Shown: positions 18,193-24,459 of the stretch, piece after piece
Numbering within the stretch: the stretch's first letter is position 1
How the letters are laid out: every line of letters starts with the position of its first letter
Assembly (NCBI GenBank): GCA_026391125.1
Contig: JAPLEO010000060.1
Location: forward strand, 93,817-151,195
DNA from: Bacteroidota bacterium
GTDB taxonomy: Bacteria; Bacteroidota; Bacteroidia; Chitinophagales; Chitinophagaceae
Reading direction: 5' to 3'
Length of the DNA: 57,379 nt
Translations under genes and position numbers: made by a program
The notes under the pieces: generated by a model
The model's input: the letters and a program-made list of their open reading frames with translations, nothing else
Told to the model about the DNA's origin: nothing
Database searches by the model: none

Positions 18193-18783
18193 TTAAAAGC
18201 AGGAATTTCCAAATAAAGCCAAGATAAAAATGAAACTATAGAAAGTTTTAATAGATGTTCTCAGGTGTTTTAGAGCTTTATTCAACTGATTTTCAACCGT
18301 CTTAGGTGATATATGTAATTCTTTAGCAATACTATTAATGGGCATACCATTATTGCGACTATACTTAAAAATTAGTCGACACCTTTCAGGAAGTTTTTCA
18401 ACTTCCATATTTACTTTTTCTAATATTCGCTTGTAATGCAAAGAGGATTCGATAGACAATTCGATAACCGGTGAATTAAAGCTATGATTATTATATAACC
18501 GCTCTCTTTCTTTCCTTTTAATGGTAGCCAAAACAAGGTATTTGGTGGCTGATGCCAAATAATTTTCCAACGAATCAATCTCTACCTTTTCTCTATTATT
18601 CCATAAACTTGCAAAAACGTCTTGTACAATATCTTCAGCTAATTGTGTATCCTGCAATCTGCTATATGCAATACCAAGAAGCTTTTGCCAGAACCTATTA
18701 TATAGTTCAGTAAAAGCTAATTCGTTGCTTTTCGACATTAAGCCCAAAAGCGTGTTGTTATCATATGAATGATACTCTCTCAT
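18193..18783 (-). CDS. ECF-type RNA polymerase sigma factor
   Basis: 196 residues from the ATG at 18781-18783 (MREYHSYDN); a 21-codon upstream extension lacks any family similarity. Region 2 shows FTELYNRFWQKLLGIAYSRL and AEDIVQDVFASLW (-10 recognition). Region 4 shows LPERCRLIFKYSRNNGMPINSIAKELHISPKTVENQLNKALKHL, a helix-turn-helix for -35 recognition. The short hydrophobic tail (FYSFIFILALF) is typical of SusC-linked Bacteroidota ECF sigmas. It is predicted to activate the downstream PUL when FecR releases it. Confidence 0.93.
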   Translation of the reverse strand: MREYHSYDNNTLLGLMSKSNELAFTELYNRFWQKLLGIAYSRLQDTQLAEDIVQDVFASLWNNREKVEIDSLENYLASATKYLVLATIKRKERERLYNNHSFNSPVIELSIESSLHYKRILEKVNMEVEKLPERCRLIFKYSRNNGMPINSIAKELHISPKTVENQLNKALKHLRTSIKTFYSFIFILALFGNSCF

Positions 18784-18850
18784 AATGGCAGCATTGCAAA
18801 GTAAGAAATTCTTTTGAAATGAAATATGATAGAATTGAGGAAACAAAAAA

Positions 18851-18873
18851 GCCTTGGAAAAAATTCCAAGGCT
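18851..18873 (-). terminator. Intrinsic terminator of fic (copy 1 of a duplicated element)
   Basis: A 9-bp stem (GCCTTGGAA / TTCCAAGGC) with a 4-nt loop, followed on the minus strand by six T. It starts two bases after the Fic stop codon. The same hairpin with its flanks (29 identical bases, 18845-18873) occurs at 20098-20126. Confidence 0.85.
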
Positions 18874-18874
18874 C

Positions 18875-20005
18875 TTATCTAAACAATTTTACATATTGTT
18901 CAAACACAAATACCCTATTTCGTTTAAATCCCGTCAACTCTACTAAAATTCCAAGTCTAATAAAGTCGTTTAATAACCTTGAAACAGTGGGGATGCTAAC
19001 ATTTAAGGCAATGGCAATGCTTTGCATATCAGTTATTGGTTGGCTGTACAAATTTTGCAATAATTTTTTTGCCAAGAGTTGTTTTTTACCAAGAGTTATG
19101 ATTTTAGTTTCTACTGAGACCCTTAATGCAATGATCTCTTTAAATGTAAGAATAGAATTTTCCGCTGTCACCCTGATTCCTTCAAGAAAAAACTTAAGCC
19201 AATGAACCAAATCATTTTTAGTTCTTACTGATGTTAAATTATCATAGTAATGTTCTCTATTTTTTTCAAAAAAATCAGAAAGATATAAAGTAGGCTTAAC
19301 CAATAAACCTGAACTTACTAAATATAGGGTAATTAATAATCTTCCAATCCTACCATTACCATCTAAAAATGGGTATATGGTTTCGAACTGATAATGTAAT
19401 ATTCCTATTTTTATTAAATGTGGAAGGGCACTATTTTCGTTATGAATAAATTGTTCTAAATCTGCCATATATTCCAAAATCCCATCATGATGAGGTGGAA
19501 TAAATTTTGCATCTGTCAAGCTACTTCCTCCTATCCAATTTTGACTTATTCGAAAAGCTCCAGGTTGTTTGTGTTTTCCTCTAACGCCATGCAATATTAT
19601 TTTATGTGCGTTTTTTAAAAGTCTATTACTCAATGGCAACCTCTCTAGTGCAGCAATGGAATTATTCATTGCTTGAACATAGTTCTGTACTTCTTGCCAA
19701 TCGTCTTTTTTTTCGGGATTGATAAATTCTTCTTTTTGGATAGCTTCATCGATATTGGTTTGTGTTCCTTCTATACGACTGCTCTTTGTTCCCTCTTTAA
19801 GAACGTGCATTTTAATGAAAAAGTCCACATCTGGTATCAGTTGGCTAAAAGCATTTAGTTCTCCAAGTTTCTGGTCAGCCTTGCTTAATAGCAATGCCAC
19901 AGCATCGTTATCTAAATGCCATTGTGTATTGATAGGAGTTGGCTCAAAACTTTTATATTGAAGCCTTTGTACAAATTTTCCCGACTTAAAGCTGCTAATG
20001 TTCAT
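18875..20005 (-). CDS. Fic-domain protein with C-terminal winged helix; motif His replaced by Tyr
   Basis: 376 residues. An N-terminal helical domain carries the class II inhibitory motif S-x-x-x-E-G (S75...E79-G80, in SSRIEGT). The Fic core spans about 120-275, and its active-site loop reads YPFLDGNGRIGR (211-222), against the canonical HPFxDGNGRxxR. The catalytic His is Tyr211 (codon TAC; His would be CAC), checked on the nucleotide sequence. A C-terminal winged helix (about 305-375: SIAIALNVSIPTVSRLLNDFIRLGIL) suggests DNA binding. Canonical Fic enzymes transfer AMP to target hydroxyls. Here activity is uncertain, while ATP-binding residues (DGNGR) and the autoinhibitory helix remain. No separate antitoxin gene is adjacent. 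Confidence 0.9.
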   Translation of the reverse strand: MNISSFKSGKFVQRLQYKSFEPTPINTQWHLDNDAVALLLSKADQKLGELNAFSQLIPDVDFFIKMHVLKEGTKSSRIEGTQTNIDEAIQKEEFINPEKKDDWQEVQNYVQAMNNSIAALERLPLSNRLLKNAHKIILHGVRGKHKQPGAFRISQNWIGGSSLTDAKFIPPHHDGILEYMADLEQFIHNENSALPHLIKIGILHYQFETIYPFLDGNGRIGRLLITLYLVSSGLLVKPTLYLSDFFEKNREHYYDNLTSVRTKNDLVHWLKFFLEGIRVTAENSILTFKEIIALRVSVETKIITLGKKQLLAKKLLQNLYSQPITDMQSIAIALNVSIPTVSRLLNDFIRLGILVELTGFKRNRVFVFEQYVKLFR

Positions 20006-20042
20006 TGACCGTTAATTTCGGTTTCAAGTGTAAATATAGTAA

Positions 20043-20080
20043 TTTATATTTTCAGTTAAGCCGTTTTGTGAAAATATAAA
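20043..20080. promoter_or_regulatory. 12-bp perfect inverted repeat upstream of fic, candidate operator
   Basis: TTTATATTTTCA (20043-20054) and its exact complement TGAAAATATAAA (20069-20080) are separated by 14 bases, 38-75 bp upstream of the fic start codon. A third partial half-site lies at 20084-20094. The Fic protein carries its own winged helix, so self-regulation is a possibility. Confidence 0.5.
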
Positions 20081-20103
20081 AAAATATACTTTCAGAAAAA
20101 AAA

Positions 20104-20126
20104 GCCTTGGAAAAAATTCCAAGGCT
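20104..20126 (-). terminator. Intrinsic terminator of the M56-amidase gene (copy 2 of a duplicated element)
   Basis: The same 9-bp-stem, 4-nt-loop hairpin as at 18851, followed on the minus strand by eight T, 24 bp after the stop of the M56-amidase gene. It separates that operon from fic. Confidence 0.85.
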
Positions 20127-20149
20127 TTTCAATATCGAATCAACATCCA

Positions 20150-22582
20150 TTATTTACCGTTTTCAGCCAATACTTTCTCAATCAATGTTAGCATATCTTT
20201 TAGATTTATGCTGGATGAAGATAAAAACAAAACCCCTTTCCTGGTTTTACCATTAACAGTTTTTGGATCAATGGCTCCACCGGTAATAAAATCGGAACTT
20301 TTGTATTTACTGTTCAATTCATCCGGACTTAATAATTTTCCATCCACAACTATCAAATCTGTAATGCCTTCCGTGGAAGCACTGGACTTGCCAGCATCTC
20401 CAAAATAAACCGTTGAATTCCCATTAACATTGGCAAATACATTTCTTTTAATATTAATAATTTGAACTTTTTCTTGCCCAACTTTCCATGATATTGAACT
20501 CGCTTTTAATGTTGTAATTTCTATAACTCCTATACCTTCATCAACCCCAAATTTATTCATTGCTTTTTCTCCTTTCCAAATATTCACTGTTGCAATATTG
20601 CTTCGTTCAATTTTCCTCATGGCACTTGAATCTACTTTAACTCCATCTACATAATAGACTGTATTTTTGGGAATTGGGCTACTGGATGGTTCTATCGGCT
20701 TTTTCATGGACTCCTTCATAGCAGCCTTTGAAGTAATCATAATCACACCATTTTTCCCCGCATCGCCATACAATACAGTTGCAGATTCATTTTTCAACAC
20801 TTCAATTTTCTCAATTGAACTGGGGTTGATTTTATTGACATCTGCATTTGGTTGAACTTGTCCATCCAAAATGATTAACGGAGTTTTTCCTGTTTCGTGA
20901 AAGATGATCGAATCCGAAACTATCACAACGCTATTATTTTTACTGGAATCTTTTGCTCTTACTATTACGTTATCACTTACCGTTTTATAAGAGTTCTGTT
21001 CAGTAGAAGCCAGATAAGATTGCACACCTTCTAACAATCCAGCTGCAAATTTTTTCTGATAGCCTGCATCCAACATCAATTTCATGTCTTCCTGATTGGT
21101 CATAAAGCCAGCTTCAATGATTACGGAAGGACATTTAACAGCCTGCAATACCCAAATTCCAGCGTTCCTACTTTTGATACCCAAAAATGTGTTTAAGTTT
21201 TTAATAGAGTTAGCTAATTCATTAGCAAAGATTGCATTTGCATTATAATTCACAGCTTTCTCTTTATTGGCGATATATATTTCCATTCCCTTTGAAGGGT
21301 TTGCTTCTTTTTTACCGTTTTCGTGTTGAATTGGTGTAGCATCATTACAATGCAACGAAATAAAAAGATCTGCCTTCTGTGCATTAGCAAAATCTGCTTT
21401 TTCCTGAACAGAATTGAAGACATCGGTTTCTCTTGTAAGAATAATTTTAATATTCGAATTGGTGTTGGCCGCTTTGACAGCTTTTGCAAATTGCAATGCG
21501 AGTTCCGCTTCTGAAACTTTAGTAGATGGTGAAAGTGCCCCATGGTCTGTTCCTCCATGTCCAGCATCAATCACAACTATATAATTCTTGTTTAAATTAA
21601 ATGAGCGTCTTAGTTGTAAAGTAGGGTTTGTTTGATTGCCCTTAATCTTATCAGCAACGGTCTCCATCAAAGTGCCTACGGATAAGGGTTGGGCATGATC
21701 AATTCCTTTACTTCTAAAGGCAAAGAGTACAACTACTATTGCCAGTAAAGGCAGAATCACTAGTCTACGCAGGTAAGAGAATCTTGGATTTTTATTATTA
21801 GTAATCATTGCTAGTCTACGTTTAATGGGTGAAAAGAAAAATGGGGTGGTGAGCAAAAACTGCTGCTGTGGATATGCTGCGGTTAACAGTAATTGTGCCA
21901 GTGAAGCGCTATCACCATTTTGCACAGACTTGTTATCAGCAATAAACTCATGGATCATTTCCATCTCCTTTTTCAGCAGCCAGAAAAAAGGATTGAACCA
22001 TCCCGCAACCAGTACCACTTGAATCAGCACTTTATCAACGCTGTGTTTTTGTTGTACGTGGGTTAACTCGTGTTCCAGCATTTTTTTGCCAGCATCGCTT
22101 CTCAGGTCGATCGCTTCATGCCAGAATATATATCGAAAGAAAGAAAAGGGCGTCCCCTTTACTTGGGTGAGAATGAGGTACACATCGCCTACATTTTTGC
22201 AGGAATGTTTTTTGAGTAATACATATAATCGAACGAGTCCAACAACCAATAAACCCAGCATGATAGCAGCGATCAGAAAATAAGCTGCGATAGCAAATAC
22301 TTCCCAGGTGAACTGGTAACTGGTCTTTGCAAGGTTGGCATCGATCTCGGCATTGTTATCGGCAACGATTGATAGGAAATTTATTACTTGTGCACCGCTA
22401 GTTACAGGTTTGGTCCACTGAATTTTGATCAACGGAATGATCCAAGATAGGAGCAACACACTCATTAAATAGAATCGATTATACTGATGAAACTTTTTAT
22501 CGCGTAGCACCAGCCAATAGTAACCCATCATCACAGCGCTACAGAAAACTACTTGCAGAAAATAATATGCGGTAGATAGCAT
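20150..22582 (-). CDS. Fusion of BlaR1-like M56 metalloprotease, N-acetylmuramoyl-L-alanine amidase and three TonB-plug-like modules
   Basis: 810 residues. Residues 1-290 are a polytopic M56/BlaR1-like sensor protease: membrane spans near 5-25, 40-55, 93-120, 185-203 and 272-290, zinc motif HELTH at 171-175, and probable third ligand Glu212 (HEFIAD). Residues about 334-525 are an Amidase_3 domain with apparent zinc and catalytic residues: DAGHGG (His342), Glu358 or Glu360, His411 (SLHCND) and Glu490 (IEAGFMTN). Residues about 567-618, 640-691 and 742-788 each resemble the SusC plug segment (LDG...VLYGDAGKNGVIMIT). The membrane span before the amidase places it outside the cytoplasm. It is coupled to blaI 5 bp upstream. 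A cell-wall-stress sensor that also cuts peptidoglycan is the inference. Confidence 0.88.
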   Translation of the reverse strand: MLSTAYYFLQVVFCSAVMMGYYWLVLRDKKFHQYNRFYLMSVLLLSWIIPLIKIQWTKPVTSGAQVINFLSIVADNNAEIDANLAKTSYQFTWEVFAIAAYFLIAAIMLGLLVVGLVRLYVLLKKHSCKNVGDVYLILTQVKGTPFSFFRYIFWHEAIDLRSDAGKKMLEHELTHVQQKHSVDKVLIQVVLVAGWFNPFFWLLKKEMEMIHEFIADNKSVQNGDSASLAQLLLTAAYPQQQFLLTTPFFFSPIKRRLAMITNNKNPRFSYLRRLVILPLLAIVVVLFAFRSKGIDHAQPLSVGTLMETVADKIKGNQTNPTLQLRRSFNLNKNYIVVIDAGHGGTDHGALSPSTKVSEAELALQFAKAVKAANTNSNIKIILTRETDVFNSVQEKADFANAQKADLFISLHCNDATPIQHENGKKEANPSKGMEIYIANKEKAVNYNANAIFANELANSIKNLNTFLGIKSRNAGIWVLQAVKCPSVIIEAGFMTNQEDMKLMLDAGYQKKFAAGLLEGVQSYLASTEQNSYKTVSDNVIVRAKDSSKNNSVVIVSDSIIFHETGKTPLIILDGQVQPNADVNKINPSSIEKIEVLKNESATVLYGDAGKNGVIMITSKAAMKESMKKPIEPSSSPIPKNTVYYVDGVKVDSSAMRKIERSNIATVNIWKGEKAMNKFGVDEGIGVIEITTLKASSISWKVGQEKVQIINIKRNVFANVNGNSTVYFGDAGKSSASTEGITDLIVVDGKLLSPDELNSKYKSSDFITGGAIDPKTVNGKTRKGVLFLSSSSINLKDMLTLIEKVLAENGK

Positions 22583-22587
22583 GGTGC

Positions 22588-22950
22588 TTATTTTTTGTGT
22601 TTCTTAATTTCGGTTAACAACAACTCCAATTCTTTGACACTGATGTCTTTTTGTTTAACCATAAAACTCACGGCTTCACTAAAAGATCCTTCGAAGTAAC
22701 CTTCCACTAAATTTCTGATAGAGCTTGATGAATAATCTTCTTTCGATACCAAGGGATAATATTGATGCACCCTACCAATCGGTGTAACGCCCACAAAACC
22801 TTTATCCGTTAAGATCTTTATGATCGTAGCAACCGTATTAGAATGTGGTCTGGGTTCTGGTTGCGCTTCAACAATATCTTTTAAGAATGCTGCTTCCAGT
22901 TTCCAGATGCTTTGCATGATCTGTTCTTCGGCCTTGGTTAGTGGTTTCAT
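22588..22950 (-). CDS. blaI: BlaI/MecI-family transcriptional repressor
   Basis: 120 residues from the ATG at 22948-22950 (MKPLTKAEEQIMQSIWKLE); a TTG two codons upstream is possible but overlaps an operator. The winged helix covers about 5-75 (HSNTVATIIKILTDKGFVG), followed by a C-terminal dimerisation region (about 85-120). BlaI homologues repress their own operon until cleaved or released by the partner M56 protease, here encoded immediately downstream. Three AACTA-type palindromes cover its promoter. No beta-lactamase is adjacent, so the regulon is probably cell-envelope maintenance. Confidence 0.93.
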   Translation of the reverse strand: MKPLTKAEEQIMQSIWKLEAAFLKDIVEAQPEPRPHSNTVATIIKILTDKGFVGVTPIGRVHQYYPLVSKEDYSSSSIRNLVEGYFEGSFSEAVSFMVKQKDISVKELELLLTEIKKHKK

Positions 22951-22954
22951 CTTC

Positions 22955-23020
22955 AACTAATTTTATAGTTAATCAAATGTATAAACTAATTTTTTAGTTT
23001 TCAAACTATTTTTTTAGTTT
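22955..23020 (-). promoter_or_regulatory. BlaI-operon promoter covered by three palindromic operators
   Basis: Palindromes AACTA-N6-TAGTT (22955-22970), AAACTAA-N4-TTAGTTT (22983-23000) and AAACTA-N6-TAGTTT (23003-23020) have centres 29 and 20 bp apart. On the minus strand a Bacteroidota promoter is visible: -33 TTTG (complement of 23002-23005), 20-nt spacer, -7 TACATTTG (complement of 22974-22981). The middle operator fills the spacer, the distal one overlaps -33, and the proximal one covers the expected start site. Confidence 0.8.
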
Positions 23021-23065
23021 TTGAAAAAAAACTTGTTAAAATGGTCTCATCAATATCTTTGGCGG

Positions 23066-24184
23066 GTGAAATACTATATTATTTCAGGAGAAGCCAGCGG
23101 CGATTTGCATGGCAGTAATCTGATCAAAGCATTGAAAATACAGGACCCTCAAGCAAGTATACGTTGCTGGGGTGGTGATTTAATGCAGGCAGCTGGAGCT
23201 GAATTAGTAAAGCATTATCGCGATCTGGCCTTCATGGGTTTTGCAGAAGTAGTATCGAATCTGCCCACCATTTTCAAGAATATCCGTTTTTGTAAAGAAG
23301 ATATTTTGGCTTTTCAACCCGATGCAGTGATTCTGATCGACTATCCTGGATTTAACCTGCGCATAGCAGAATGGGCAAACAAGCAAGGAATCAAAGTCAT
23401 CTATTATATCTCTCCACAAGTATGGGCCTGGAAAGAAGGCCGTGTGAAAAAGATGAAACAGATCATCGACAAAATGCTCGTGATACTTCCATTTGAAAAA
23501 GATTATTATAAAGAAAGATGGAATTGGGAAGTGGATTATGTAGGCCATCCATTGATCGAAGCTATTGAGGATAAGAAAAAAGAATTGGGTTACGGCGATA
23601 GCAACCCTACTCCTGTCATTAAAAAAATTGCACTCTTACCTGGAAGCAGAAAGCAAGAGATCTCTAAGAAACTCCCGATCATGTTGGAAGTAGCAAAATC
23701 ATTTCCTGATTATCAATTTGTAGTAGCGGAAGCACCCGGACTTGAATCTGCTTTCTACCAACCCTTTTTACAAGCCTATCAAAATGTAGCATCGGTTAAT
23801 AATGCAACCTATCAATTACTATTAGAATCAGAAGCTGCATTGGTTACAAGTGGCACAGCTACTTTAGAAACTGCCTTGTTAGGTGTGCCTGAAATTGTTT
23901 GTTATAAAGGAAGTAATATCAGCTATCAAATTGCAAAACGATTGATCAAGATCAAATACATTTCATTAGTGAATCTGATCATGGATAAATTGATCGTTAC
24001 AGAATTGATCCAGGATGAATTGAATGTGGCGAATCTGGTGAAGGAATTGAATTTGCTTTTAAACGATGCAACACATCAACAACAATTGAAAGCAGACTAT
24101 CAGGCATTGTATGAAAAACTTTCCAGAGGCGGACACGCATCAGACCAGGCTGCAAAGATTATTACCGATTTTCTACGCAAATAA
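23066..24184 (+). CDS. lpxB: Lipid-A-disaccharide synthase
   Basis: 372 residues from a GTG at 23066; the family N-terminus (KYYIISGEASGDLHGSNL) begins right there, and the open frame upstream starts only with TTG inside the BlaI operator region. Motifs include SGEASGDLHG, LIDYPGFNLRIA, YYISPQVWAWKEGR, LPGSRKQEI and SGTATLETALLG (UDP-sugar-binding part of the GT-B fold). It condenses UDP-2,3-diacylglucosamine with lipid X at the inner membrane in lipid A synthesis. Divergent from blaI, so the operator region may also influence it. It ends one base before the convergent small membrane protein. Confidence 0.93.
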   Translation: MKYYIISGEASGDLHGSNLIKALKIQDPQASIRCWGGDLMQAAGAELVKHYRDLAFMGFAEVVSNLPTIFKNIRFCKEDILAFQPDAVILIDYPGFNLRIAEWANKQGIKVIYYISPQVWAWKEGRVKKMKQIIDKMLVILPFEKDYYKERWNWEVDYVGHPLIEAIEDKKKELGYGDSNPTPVIKKIALLPGSRKQEISKKLPIMLEVAKSFPDYQFVVAEAPGLESAFYQPFLQAYQNVASVNNATYQLLLESEAALVTSGTATLETALLGVPEIVCYKGSNISYQIAKRLIKIKYISLVNLIMDKLIVTELIQDELNVANLVKELNLLLNDATHQQQLKADYQALYEKLSRGGHASDQAAKIITDFLRK

Positions 24185-24373
24185 TTATTTGCGAATTAAA
24201 GGAAGAATGAATGCTTTGAACAGCATGATCAGTATCACAATCAAGAACATGTAAATAGAAATTCGGTTCATGCCATGCATGTACTTGGTGAATTTGGTTT
24301 CACCCTCCACCTTTTCTTTCTTTTTAATAAAGAGGTATTCTGCTATTTGATCCAAGAATTTCATACCCATCAT
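24185..24373 (-). CDS. Small single-span membrane protein (DUF6728-like)
   Basis: About 62 residues. The start is chosen at the ATG pair 24373/24370 (MMGMKFLDQIAEYLF); further upstream residues are possible. A basic cytoplasmic half (IKKKEKVEGETKFTKYMHGMNRIS) precedes one C-terminal membrane span (IYMFLIVILIMLFKAFILPLI). It resembles from memory a short Bacteroidota family with the pattern YMHGxNRIS before a membrane helix, listed as DUF6728. Function unknown. Its stop directly abuts the lpxB stop. Confidence 0.72.
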   Translation of the reverse strand: MMGMKFLDQIAEYLFIKKKEKVEGETKFTKYMHGMNRISIYMFLIVILIMLFKAFILPLIRK

Positions 24374-24459
24374 ACTATTGAACCTGAAAATTATAAACAA
24401 TTTGATTACTTATTTGTATTTATTTTCAGTAATCGAATTATTGCCAAAAAGTACATTAC

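Noticed and set aside
18784..18846. N-terminal extension of the ECF sigma factor
   Set aside because: Twenty-one codons without sigma-family similarity that run into the fic terminator; the ATG at 18783 fits the usual ECF length.
18875..20005. Fic-type toxin-antitoxin pair
   Set aside because: The inhibitory motif is inside the Fic protein itself and no small antitoxin gene is adjacent on either side.
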